From Cytospora piceicola (Eukaryota; Ascomycota; Sordariomycetes; Diaporthales; Cytosporaceae): a DNA stretch of 64,000 nucleotides. The position numbers were made by a program, and so were the translations under genes. Every line of letters starts with the position of its first letter. Position 1 is the first letter of the stretch. This document shows positions 13,820-23,625 of the stretch, piece by piece. Under the pieces are notes generated by a model. That model was not told where the DNA came from and searched no databases. It worked only from the letters and a program-made list of their open reading frames with translations. The stretch spans positions 248,001-312,000 of the forward strand of contig JALQBC010000021.1 of assembly GCA_023375675.1 (NCBI GenBank), in the 5' to 3' direction.

Positions 13820-15025
13820 TTGACAGAATATGTCAAGCAGAGACCATGACTAGAGGGTTGAGATTCAAAGCCAGGTTGAGTAGGGTTGGTGTTGGGTCAC
13901 TCTTTCGGCTCCATATCCAACCCCACTCCCTTGGCGACCGACGGCAACAAAACGGTCGAGGTGGACTTTTTAGTACAGAGATTTTTGGTCGATAACGTAC
14001 CCAACCTCTTGCCGACGGGTCTGGGTATCAAGACCCAGTGTGACAACAATCTTGGACGTTACGCGCAACTTCGGGTAATGGTGGACGGAAGGCCAGGCGG
14101 CACGGCGCTCCTTGCATGAGATTTTGCTTTCCCGCGTTCTCTTTAGACTGGTATGGTTACGGACTGGAAGGGAAGGTGGTGACGGCAGCATAGCTCATTC
14201 TGGTATTTCTCAGCTGCCATGAACGACAGGAGGGTGTTTTGGGGCTCAGGGCTTGGCTGCTCCCAGGCGGGCAAACACAGAAAAGCAAACTGTTTTCGGC
14301 GCTGTAATGTAAAACAACTATAGACAATTTGGCAGCTTTCACGCCCGGGGAAAAAGGAAACGGGATATTTTTAAACTACTCTTCGCTCCTTTCCACGTGC
14401 TCATGTGACTTTACTTGTCGGACTCGATAATATGAAGGCATGAAAAAGCAGGCAGGCGAGGAGATGGCCTTGAAATTGAATCTTTCGGGTGGGCTTAGCA
14501 CCTCCATGCCGATAGAACACAAAAAAGTGGTCATGATCATACGATACTTTGGAGAGCCGAATGACCCGAAACAGACGACAAATCATTCAGATAGCCATTG
14601 AATTTCCCACAGGACAGAGCCTGATGCCAGGCTAAACTTGTCACAGGTTGAGTGGTGGTCGATTTTCTGTTTAGTAATCTTGGGAGGCGCAAGATGGGCT
14701 CATCCAGGTATGCTTTTCCGTGAATCCTTTGAGTTCGGGAACACATTTGAGAGAAAAACGCGAGGTCCTGTGAAGGATTATCTTGTTATGAGTTCCCCTG
14801 CTATGATGGAAAAGAAGTTCTCTTGGTGTTGTTCCGTTCTTGGGTACTTTCCGGGCCTCCACCACTCGTCCGCCCCCTGATATAGCCAACGCCGACCGTT
14901 TGGTCACTGTCCACTTCCCAGTTTATCGCTGGAAGTGATATCAAACTCCTGACTCTTCGGTCCTTGGTTTTCCTACCCATATGGGCCTGCCTCTTGTCCC
15001 CTCGGCGACTGGGGTCATCCAGAAT
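13820..15025. other. Intergenic, tandem genes
   Basis: This holds the 3' end of the zinc-finger gene and the promoter of the DsbA-like gene. I see no further gene or repeat. Confidence 0.55.
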
Positions 15026-15933
15026 ATGGCGCCCCTTACTATCACGATACAAATTTTCTCGGACACGATCTGTCCTTGGAGTTATATCGGCAAGAAAGAC
15101 CTCGAGTATGCCATGAAGGTGTACAAGGAACACCATCCTGATGTACACTTCGAGACGACGTGGATCCCGTTTTACTTGAACCCCAAGGCGAAGGTGTCTG
15201 GTGAGACTCTGTCCCCCTTTCTCCCTCCCTCCCTTGCAGGACGTAAAAATCACCGGAACAGAGTTCAGGAAAGAGATGGGCTGGGTGCCGGAAACCAAAC
15301 AACACCCGATCGGGTTCTGACCACGTGATAACAGCCTACGACAAGAAGGACTACTTCCTCGCCAGGTCCAGACCAGCAGACGCGCCGGCGCTCCTCGCCC
15401 GCGTGGAGAAGGAGGCTGCCGCGCAGGGGCTGACGATGAACTGGGAGGGAAAGTGCGGCAGCACGCGCGACTCGCACATCCTCCTCCTCCTCGCCGCGCA
15501 GCAGCAGCGGCGGCAGCAGCAGCGCTTCCGCCCCCCGCCATCACCATCCTCCTCTTCCTCCTCCTCATCATCGGCCACACTCCAGGACCTCCTGGCGGAG
15601 GCGCTCTTCCGAGGCGCGCTCGAGCAGGGCAGGGACATCAGCGACCGGTCGTTCCTCGCGGAGACGGCCGCCGGGGTCGGCCTGGAGGTCGGGGGCGGGC
15701 GTGCGGGCGGGGAGGGGGAGGGGGAGGGGGTGGCCCTGCTGGGGTGGCTGGACAGCGAGGGGGCGCGCGGGGCGGCGGACGCGCTGGACGCGTACGCGAA
15801 GGCCGAGGTGGGCATCACGGCCGTGCCCAGTTATGTCGTCCAGGGGCGGTTCCGGGTCGGCGGGAAGCAGGACCCGGGGGTGTTCCTGCGGTTGTTTGAG
15901 AGGATCAGGCTGGCGAGGCAGGACGGGGAGTGA
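15026..15933 (+). CDS. DsbA/FrnE-family thioredoxin-fold oxidoreductase
   Basis: Exons 15026-15200 and 15335-15933 encode 257 residues. The 134-nt intron has a GTGAGA donor, CTGAC branch and ACAG acceptor. The N-terminus IQIFSDTICPWSYIGKKDLE is the DSBA-like/2-hydroxychromene-2-carboxylate isomerase signature. The active-site motif is CPWS (residues 16-19), with a single Cys instead of CPWC, so a glutathione-linked isomerase or transferase-like activity is as likely as disulfide exchange. GSTRDSHILL and the cis-Pro loop TAVPSYVVQGRFRVGGKQDP support the family. Two low-complexity insertions (Gln/Arg/Pro/Ser at about 114-138 and Gly/Glu at about 178-190) interrupt the helical domain. An in-frame ATG at 14981 would add 15 residues; 15026 has the better context. 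The substrate is unknown. Confidence 0.85.
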
Positions 15934-16426
15934 TGGCGAGGGAGGAATGGCCGTGGACTGTGTATTTTCAGGGAATAATGTGCAGGATGTGTTTTGCGTA
16001 AATCTGCCTGCACGAGACAATTGGGGTTGTTGGAGCGAGTTGCCTCAACACTTGGCCAACGACGATAATGTGACCCAGAGATCATACCGAGGGACGGAGT
16101 ATCACCGGTTAACCTGAACCAGGTATTGCTGACGCAAAATTTCATTGATTATCAAAGAGCTCGTTGAGAGTATCAAAGCTTCCTGTGCCATACTCCATGC
16201 CTTTCCTGCTAAATAATGTCGACCCGACCAACTCTCGGGCGACCACTCCTTGATGCAAAGTCCCCCTAAACGCCGTGAACCGTGCCAATATGTCGAACAA
16301 TCTCGAAGCCATCCTCAATCTGATCCGTCCCCCCCCCTCCCTCCTTGAAATCTCCCGCCCCCCTTCCTTTTGTGGACCCCTTACGCCTTGACGATGCATA
16401 CGTGTGTGAAGGAAAGAACCGAATTA
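15934..16426. other. Convergent intergenic region
   Basis: 493 bp lies between the 3' ends of the DsbA-like gene (+) and the TFIIE gene (-). It holds a C-rich tract near 16329-16343 and no gene. Confidence 0.6.
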
Positions 16427-17338
16427 CTACTTCTTCCCGCCCTCCAACAGGTGCAAGAGATGGGTGTTCGTGATGTTGCCCGGCCTCCTCGCGGCCTTCT
16501 TCTTCTTCTTCTCGATCTTGGGCTGGCCGAGCTTCTTGAGCCGCGGGTCCTCGCTCGTGGGCTTCTGGCCGGCCTGCGTGAGCAGGCGGTTGATCTCGTC
16601 GGCGGGCGGGACCGGGACGCGGTGCCACATGCCCTGGAACTCCTGCTCGACGTGGTTCCACAGGCTCGAGTCGTCGCTCCACACGAATCGCGGGTGGTTG
16701 TCCTTCTTGGTGCGCACCACCAGGACCCGGTGGTCGGCCTCGAGCTCCGCCAGCGCCGGGTACAGCCTCTCCTTGGGCCACCCGTCCTCGAGGTCCTTGA
16801 CCTGCACGTACATGGCGTCCTTCCTCCGCTGCAGGTAGGCCAGCAGGCTCTCCTTGCTGCGCACGCCGGGGATCACGGGGTTGTGCACGTAGGTGCCCGA
16901 GTCCCACCGCTGCTCCGTCAGGTTCGGGTCGGGGTTCCAGCGCACGCGCGGGTTGGCGCGCAGCTTCTCGGCCAGCATGGCGCGGTCGGCCTCGCTGGTC
17001 ACGCGGATCGTCAGGTGGTCCATGATCTCGTGGATGCCCAGCTCCTTGTCCTTCTCCTTGAGATGGTTCACGGCGTAGACCATCTGCGTGCCCAGCTCCT
17101 GGCCCGTGCCCGTGAGCGACGGCTGCGAGTAGATGTCGACGCCATCGCCGGGGCGCGACTTGTTCTTCTTGGTGGGCGTGTTGCCGCCGGCGACGGCGGA
17201 GGAGGTGGACGCGACCGAGGGCGAGGGTGAAGGAGGCGCGAGGGCGGAGGACTTCTTTGAGGGGCCGGTGAGGTCGACGACGGCAGGGCCGTTCTTGGCC
17301 GCGGCGGTAGCCGCGCGCTGGCGCTCGAGGAAAGACAT
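16427..17338 (-). CDS. TFA2: Transcription initiation factor IIE, beta subunit
   Basis: This is the small subunit of TFIIE, which with TFIIE alpha recruits TFIIH to the RNA polymerase II pre-initiation complex. The uninterrupted frame encodes 303 residues from MSFLERQRAA, a start typical of fungal homologues; the frame opens further upstream but that part is not protein-like. A Ser/Pro linker (about 25-60) precedes the first winged helix (about 80-150; QMVYAVNHLKEKDKELGIHEIMDHL). The second winged helix covers about 160-225, including SKESLLAYLQRRKDAMYVQVKDLEDGW and NHPRFVWSDDSSLWNHV. A Lys-rich tail (KIEKKKKKAARRPG) matches the basic C-terminal region of the family. It is convergent with the DsbA-like gene. 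The assignment is strong. Confidence 0.92.
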   Translation of the reverse strand: MSFLERQRAATAAAKNGPAVVDLTGPSKKSSALAPPSPSPSVASTSSAVAGGNTPTKKNKSRPGDGVDIYSQPSLTGTGQELGTQMVYAVNHLKEKDKELGIHEIMDHLTIRVTSEADRAMLAEKLRANPRVRWNPDPNLTEQRWDSGTYVHNPVIPGVRSKESLLAYLQRRKDAMYVQVKDLEDGWPKERLYPALAELEADHRVLVVRTKKDNHPRFVWSDDSSLWNHVEQEFQGMWHRVPVPPADEINRLLTQAGQKPTSEDPRLKKLGQPKIEKKKKKAARRPGNITNTHLLHLLEGGKK

Positions 17339-18238
17339 GGCGTGGCGACTCGATTTGAAGAGAGTGATAATCGAGACGTTGTTGATGTAACGAGGTTTGT
17401 TTTGATCGGTTGAATGACCTTGGATGTGTGGCGCGCCGACCAGAGTCAACGTCGACGTCGAGTGCGAAAGGAGAGAAGAAGAGGAAGTGGAAGGTAACTA
17501 AGTTGATTTGGTAATTGGTAAGGTAAGGCTGAGTGAGTGAGACAAAGGGACCCAGGCTCCAAAAGCTGATAAGAGTCCTGCCTAGGCGATAAGGTTTGGT
17601 GGTGGGCCACTAAAACCCAGCCCGAGCGTGTCAGTGTGTATCCAGTTTTAGTGGCAGTTCCAGGCACTCGGTTGATTCAGTGGAAGATCGACAAGAGTCA
17701 CCCTCAACTTTCATAAAGTTCCCTGAAGAGAAAGCCTGTGTTAGTTGGAAGGAGGACTTTCGGTGAAGCACTGAGAGCTTGGAGAATAGAACTACCCGGG
17801 TATTTGTTTTTGCGAAGATGCATCACTTCCTGAACTGAGTGACCTTGTCAAATTTATTGTACAATAACGGACGAACAATAGAGAGAATGACGGGGAGAGC
17901 CAGGTATTGAGCCAGGTATTGTGCCTGACCTCGTCAAGTCACACAACACAGAACACTGCAGCGTTGCGCAGAGGCAGGAGATTTTGGAACTGAATAAGCA
18001 CACTTGGTCATTGTCTCACAATCGCCGGGTTCATGAAACTGGTCCACGGGCAGCATTAAAAAAATCCCATATATAAGCAGAAACAGGCATTCTATTCGGG
18101 AGAACCTATCTTGCCGAGGAGTCATCACGCAGTGGAATGTTGCATGCTAAAAGGACTCCTCTCCACATATAGACAAAAACACCCAGTTGCTATTATCCCG
18201 CAAAAATGATCCCTTCTTGAGCCCGACCCACGGTCCTC
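17339..18238. other. Intergenic: TFA2 promoter and cytochrome b5 3' region
   Basis: Both flanking genes are on the minus strand. I see no additional gene. A direct repeat GAGCCAGGTATTG occurs twice near 17896-17921. Confidence 0.55.
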
Positions 18239-18909
18239 CTAAGGGTGACCCTGCTCCTGCTGGGCCTGGAGGTATTGGTAGCCAAAGTAGGCAGCGGCAC
18301 CACCGACAACAAGGAGGGCGTAGACACCGAGGCCGAAGCCAGTGGCGTCGCCCGTGGTCGCGGGGGTGATGGCACCGGGCTTGGGTGCCTTGGGGGTTGG
18401 GTCGCCGGCCTGTTCACATAGACTCGTCAGCAAACCATGATCGACGTCGGGGCTCCTAGATCCCCATGTCCCTCCTTTTGACCGTCCCCCGCGCCCCCGT
18501 CGCAATGCGACGATGGGCAGAGTTCATGCCGGGTTCGTGTGCCAGATTGTAACAACATACCTGTCTCTTCAGATTTCCGCAGTACAGCTGCTCCAGGGTC
18601 TCGCGCGCCTCGTCGCTGTGGCCGACGTCCTCGAATGCCTCGGTGGCATCCTGTCCGGCAACATCCAGCATGACCTCCTCACCGCCGCTGTGCATCGCGA
18701 CTGTCAGCACAACCTCTGTGGCCCCAGTGACGTTGTCGAGGCCGGTATCGCATCGCCCGGCAGCGGGGAACGGTTCAACAGCACAAAACTTACGGATGCT
18801 CGTCTACGAACTTTGCGCAGTCGTAGACCTTGTCGTGGATGACCATGTACAAGTCCTTCTTGGTGTTGTGCTCCGCAACATCCTGGTAGGTGAACTCCTT
18901 GCCGGACAT
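18239..18909 (-). CDS. CYB5: Cytochrome b5, membrane-anchored
   Basis: This small haem protein donates electrons to ER desaturases, hydroxylases and P450s. Three exons (18794-18909, 18561-18687, 18239-18409) give 137 residues. The first intron donor is GTAAGT and joins the haem-binding [12 protein letters not shown] motif exactly; the second has GTATGT. Axial haem ligands are His38 (HPGG) and His62 (DVGHSDEAR). A Pro/Thr/Ala-rich linker (about 82-104) leads to a single C-terminal hydrophobic segment at about 105-127 and a short polar tail, the arrangement of a tail-anchored ER or outer-mitochondrial protein. The length is standard. None of the three exons alone carries the whole domain. Confidence 0.93.
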
Positions 18910-20127
18910 CTTGGCTATTATTTTGTTGGGTATGAGGGGTAGGATGGGGAGAAAGTTCGGAGTGTCGAGAATGGCGAGTCGAAGGAGGGGAGCGCAACGT
19001 GGTCGACTGAAGGAGGGGGAGGTTGTAGCAAAAGGGGCGGGCTGGATCGTTACTGCGAGAGCCTGGAGAAAGAGCCTAAGGATGCAGATTTGTTCGGGAT
19101 GTTGAGGGCGTGGAGGTTGGGGTTGGGGCGAACGGGCGGGACGAGGTATGGGGAATTAAAAGATAAATGTATAGATTACGGAGAGGCGGTAGGTAAACCG
19201 TGTAAGTTTCCACGCTGCGCTGCGCTGGTCAGTCAAAGGCCAGCGCTATCATTGAAGGGCGCGCAAACTGAATTACGCAAAACGGAGACGGATAAGGGAC
19301 CACCGTTTTCTCTGTCGCAGCCATTTCGGCATAAAGGGTCCACTTATATTAGAATTGACCAACCAGCGAATGTATTAGCAGCGGGCATCGGGACGAGAAC
19401 CGGGGGGTTACACTGGGGCCCTCAGTCATCCAAGGCCTACCGGTGGCTCGGGGACCCTTAGTTGCCGGGCGCTATGCAGGCATGATTGCTGAGCATCAAA
19501 TCAGTCCGTTCCAATTGGCCGAGACACATGGAGAACTTCAATCGTCCGACTCGGCATCTGCTCATCCTCCTTCAACCGTTTTTCCAGGGTTCTTCCGTTT
19601 TGACCGAATATCTGTGCTTCGTTGCGGGCAAATCCCCACACGAGCTTCTCCGTCGGTGCAACGGTAGAACTCGAAATACCGTCCTGGCTGCCGGGCTGAC
19701 TTGTTGCTTGGCCGATCAATGTCAATCCTCTCCCCAGACGGACCTTGGGGGGAGTGTGTACACAGTATTAGCCCCGGCGAACGGGGCTGACCAACAACGA
19801 GCTTACATTGCACCATAATCCCTTTGCCAGGTCTGGTCTCCAGGTCACAAACAAATTCGAGGCGTATTTGCATCTTGGCGCTTGAAATCATCTTTCTTTC
19901 CGGTTGGACACTGGGCAGCACCTGAACCTGTTCTCATAACCGAACCCGAACTCGACTTCGTTTGCTGTGTTCGTGTTCTCCACACAGCCAATACTTTCCC
20001 CGCATGCAATGCGAGCCCATTTCTGTATTCCTGCCCCGACGCTCCAAGTCAAGAGCTGCCCATGCAATCCCTCACGACCTTGCTGATGGCGGGGAACCCG
20101 GAACCCACCCCTTCAGAACCAATGAGA
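18910..20127. other. Intergenic: cytochrome b5 promoter side
   Basis: This lies between the b5 start and the capping-protein stop, both on the minus strand. Open frames are short and unrecognised. I see no repeats. Confidence 0.55.
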
Positions 20128-21200
20128 TCATCTCCTAGAGCTGCCGCCGCCAATGTCCTGTCCTAACCGGTAGCTCGCAACCTTGTCCCACTCGAGCTTC
20201 TGCCTCGTCACCGGCAACTGTCTCCTCAAGCCCTTGAAGGCGCCCTCGCTGAGGCTGTTGAAGCCCTTGTTTAGCTCCTCCTGGTACCTCTTCTCCACCG
20301 TCGAGATCTCCTTCGCGATGCCGCTGCCAGTCGCAGACGGGATGGACGCAGTAACCGACTTGTTGGTCACAAGACGCACGTTGCCATCCTCATAGTAGTG
20401 TACGTCCACCCTGAGCGAGCCCTCGAGGGAGCTTCCGGATGGGTCGAAGATGTAGAGGGATCGCCATCGGCCGTTCCTGTCTCTTGGGTCAGAGCTGTTT
20501 CCGGATTATATGCGCCAAAGGGAGAGGGGGGGGGGACTTACCAGAAGTTGTTGGGGCTGTATTTGTTGGCCACAACGATGATGGCCAGCTTCGAGTCCTC
20601 CTCGATGGGGTATACTCCATAGGCTGCGTTTGGGAAGTGCTCCTTGACATATGTTCCCAGGCTCTTCAACGTTGATTTGCTGTGGGAGACAAAACCGTCA
20701 GTATACCTGACAATATCTCCCCTCCAAGACTTTTGCTGGTAATCACATACACAAGGTCCGTGTGTTTGCTCTCCAGGGCGTAGCTCTGAGCATCGCTGGC
20801 CTTCTGCGTGGCATGGTCGAACGCAAAACTCGAGGAGCTCTCGACATCGTAGTATCGCCCATCTCCTAGGGAGTTGTGCGAGCTAACAAGGACGGGCTCG
20901 CTGCTTCCCGGCAGCTTCACCGTGGTAAACTGCTCTTCGTTGTACTTCTGAAACGCCGGTCCGAGTTCCTTAACGAGGTTGGGATCGGAGCTGGTGAGGG
21001 TCTTGATGTCTGTAGTCGGGCAGTTAGCGTCGGGGCAAAACGAAGTAGGTCGCAGGTTGGATTGAACTTGCCGGCTACGACGTCCAAAAGCTTGTAATAA
21101 GGTCAGCTGTGTCGTTAAGGATGATCTAGAGATGGGGGCGTACCTCTCCTGGGGGAGCATCTCCCACGAAGGAAGACACCCACTCAAGACTCTCAGACAT
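20128..21200 (-). CDS. CAP1: F-actin-capping protein subunit alpha
   Basis: This is the alpha half of the alpha/beta heterodimer that caps actin barbed ends. Five exons (21144-21200, 21072-21090, 20751-21009, 20542-20679, 20128-20476) give 273 residues, close to the family norm of about 270. Diagnostic stretches include the N-terminal MSESLEWVSSFVGDAPPGE, SDPNLVKELGPAFQKYNEEQFTTV across exon 3, YSPNNFWNGRWRSLY across the last junction, and DVHYYEDGNVRLVTNK before a C-terminal amphipathic helix, the capping tentacle. Exon 2 is only 19 nt. The intron after it begins GCAAGT, a GC-AG intron, with a textbook GCTAAC branch; only this choice keeps the frame and gives LLDVVADIKTLTSSDP. Minus-strand neighbours on both sides show no functional link. 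Confidence 0.9.
21010..21071 (-). other. GC-AG intron in capping-protein gene
   Basis: The intron reads GCAAGT at the donor, GCTAACT as branch, and CTACAG at the acceptor (62 nt). No GT donor nearby leaves the single base needed to complete the GAC codon with the next exon. Confidence 0.85.
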
Positions 21201-21698
21201 GGGTGAAGGCGGGGGTGGGGGAAAATTCTTAGTTATCGTCGTCGATATGGTCTTCGAGGAAGGGATGCGGTGGTATCTGTGACAGCAAATCGTCGTCGTG
21301 ATTCAGGGGCAAGTAAGGTGCTGTTGTTATGTTGTTGGAGCTTCCCCCGTCATCCCCAGACCGCGACATCGAACCCCCTGACAGCGAGCGGGTCAGTGGG
21401 GTTTAATACTAGAGGGGTCAACTTGGTAGCAGGGGACCCCACCCAGCTGGCCACCGACCTCGCAGTCGGCCCTAACCCTGAGGATTTGTATTTGCTTAGA
21501 CGCACCCCAGGCCATGATGACTTCGAGTGTTCGATTGTTGATGGGCTTGATTTCTCATTTCTCTTCTTTTAGGCATTTGATGGCGACAACACTAGGAACA
21601 AACCTTCCCATTCCTGTTGAGGCCATGCCATCTAAAGTCGCAAAACACCTCGCTTCTACAGTGAACTACCGACGCCGAACCCGATAAAGTTGGAAATG
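21201..21698. other. Intergenic: capping-protein promoter
   Basis: About 500 bp lies between the capping-protein start and the last exon of the E1 beta gene. I see no gene. Confidence 0.6.
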
Positions 21699-22986
21699 CT
21701 AGTAATTCAATATCTTTTTGATATTGTCATATATTCCTAGCAGGCACTGTTAGCTTTGTTTCTAGGCTAAATCGTTTATTGGACTCCGGTTACTTACTTG
21801 CCACGTCCGGCACGTTGAACCTCTCGAATACCAATGGCGTCGGTGTGCTCCAGCCAGCGACACGCACCACAGGCGCTTCCAGACGGATGAATGTCGACGG
21901 ATCCTCTTGGATAGCTGCAGCCACTTCGGCGCCAACACCAGCATTGACCATGGACTCATGTACGACCATGCACCGTCCAGTCTTCTGGACACTCTCGAAG
22001 ACAGTCTCCTTGTCCCAGGGGTATATAGTCCGCAGGTCGACCAGCTCGATGCTCACGCCCAGATCCTGCTCAGCCTGCTTGATGGCGTTTAGACAGGTAT
22101 ACAGCGGCTGGCCATACGATATGATGGTCACGTCCCTGCCCTCCTTGACAACCTCTGCCTTGGACAACGGCAACTCGTACGGCGCGACAGGGACCTGCTC
22201 GACAGCCGCCCGGTACAGCACCTTGGGCTCCATGAAGATGCAAGGGTCGTTGCTCCGGATAGCCGCCAACAACAGCCCCTTTGCCTGCAATGGCGAACGT
22301 GGCATGATGACTCGGAAGCCCGGCACGTGTGTGAACAGGCTCTCGGGCGACTGCGAGTGGTACAGGGCACCGTGGCCCACGGCACCACATGGCATCCGCA
22401 CCGTCAGACCCCCCACGTGCCTGCCACACGCGCCGTCTCTGTATCGATACTTGGCCGCCTCGTTGACCATCTGGTCGAATGCTGGAAAGACGTAGTCGGC
22501 AAATTGGATCTCGGCAACGGGCCTCATACCCTCTGCGGCACATCCAATAGCAAATCCCATGATGCCCTGTTCCGACAAGGGCGTGTTGAAGACGCGTTCA
22601 CCTCCGTATGTTTCAGCCAGCTTCATGGAACAACGGAACACTCCTCCAAACGCCACATCCTCACCAAATAACAGCACGTTCTCGTCCTCGGCCAACGCTA
22701 TTGAGAGAGCATCGTTGATGGACTGGAACAGGTTCATCTTCTTTGTCGTGCCTTGCCGTACCTCTGCGGTCAGCTCCGGGTTGCCCAGGGCTGCCTGTGA
22801 TGTGTGTGCCAACAAAGGGGTGGTCGCATAGTCAATGGGCAGGTTGAGTCTTGCATTGGGAGGATGCGTCGAGTATGGGCGCTGTAGAAGACTAATATGG
22901 GGAGGGCACAATGGTCTGCAGCTTCGAGAAGGCGTGACTGCCAGGGCCGCAGTTCTCGTCAAGTGTCGAGGCAGCTTGTGATACAT
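21699..22986 (-). CDS. Branched-chain 2-oxoacid dehydrogenase E1 beta subunit
   Basis: The BCKDHB-type subunit pairs with E1 alpha in the mitochondrial complex that oxidatively decarboxylates the keto acids of Leu, Ile and Val using thiamine diphosphate. Two exons (21798-22986 and 21699-21736) give 408 residues. The N-terminus is Arg/Pro-rich with few acids, ending near RPYST, as in a matrix presequence. The transketolase-type core starts at about residue 84 (MNLFQSINDALSIALAED) with LFGEDVAFGGVFRC, NTPLSEQGIMGFAIG, EIQFADYVFPAFDQ and GHGALYHSQSPE. The C-terminal half has PYELPLSKAEVV and VDLRTIYPWD. A stop at 21790 is intronic: the GTAAGT donor and GCTAAC...CTAG acceptor add a 12-residue ending, RIYDNIKKILNY, matching the usual family end. 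Confidence 0.93.
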
Positions 22987-23625
22987 GGTTGGATCTCTTA
23001 GAATATGGACGTGTCATCCGGTGCACTGTAAGGCATAGGTAAGTCTTGTCAGTCCCATCGCAACGGTCAAGGAACAAGAGGAGGACATCTTCTCGAACCT
23101 CGAGCGGCGAGGTGTAAGGCCTGCGGTTAGACGCGGGCTCGAACCGTCGGGGTACGGATTACTGGGTAGAGGAATACAAGAGGATAATAGCGGGGGATCA
23201 CATGGGGGTTTCAACGATTGTCAGGTTCAGAGCCGCCCCGGGGTTGTTCCCTGTCGTGCTAGGACCGGCAGATCGGCACCCAGAAGGGCCCTGCCAGGCG
23301 ATCCTTGTACCCGCTTACAGCCAATTGCACCCCACTACACCCAGCCTCCTCGATATTCAATGTGGACAAAGTTACTGGGGAGACCAGCCACCGTAAACAG
23401 GTAAATCAACCAAGGAAAACCGTAGGATTCTGATGGGGATCTGTTCAGTGATCAATTCATTTATTTTCTGCGCCCTGCTCGTCATCTGTACTGTCACTTT
23501 TCGATCTGTCTGTGTGTGTCGTGTCGCTGCAAGTGTTGCTTGGCCAAGTGCTGATCTCCCACACTAGCTCGAGTAGTCCTCCAGCACCCTTCAGTGTCCA
23601 CACTTTCCTTGATAATTAATACGGT
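22987..23625. promoter_or_regulatory. Divergent promoter region, E1 beta / glucanase
   Basis: 639 bp separates the two divergent start codons. Pyrimidine-rich stretches occur near 23540-23600, just before the glucanase ATG. The role is inferred from position. Confidence 0.5.

Noticed and set aside
23110..23160. B-box match GGTTCGAGCCC near the E1 beta promoter
   Set aside because: The flanking stems needed for a tRNA T arm do not form and no A box is placed correctly.
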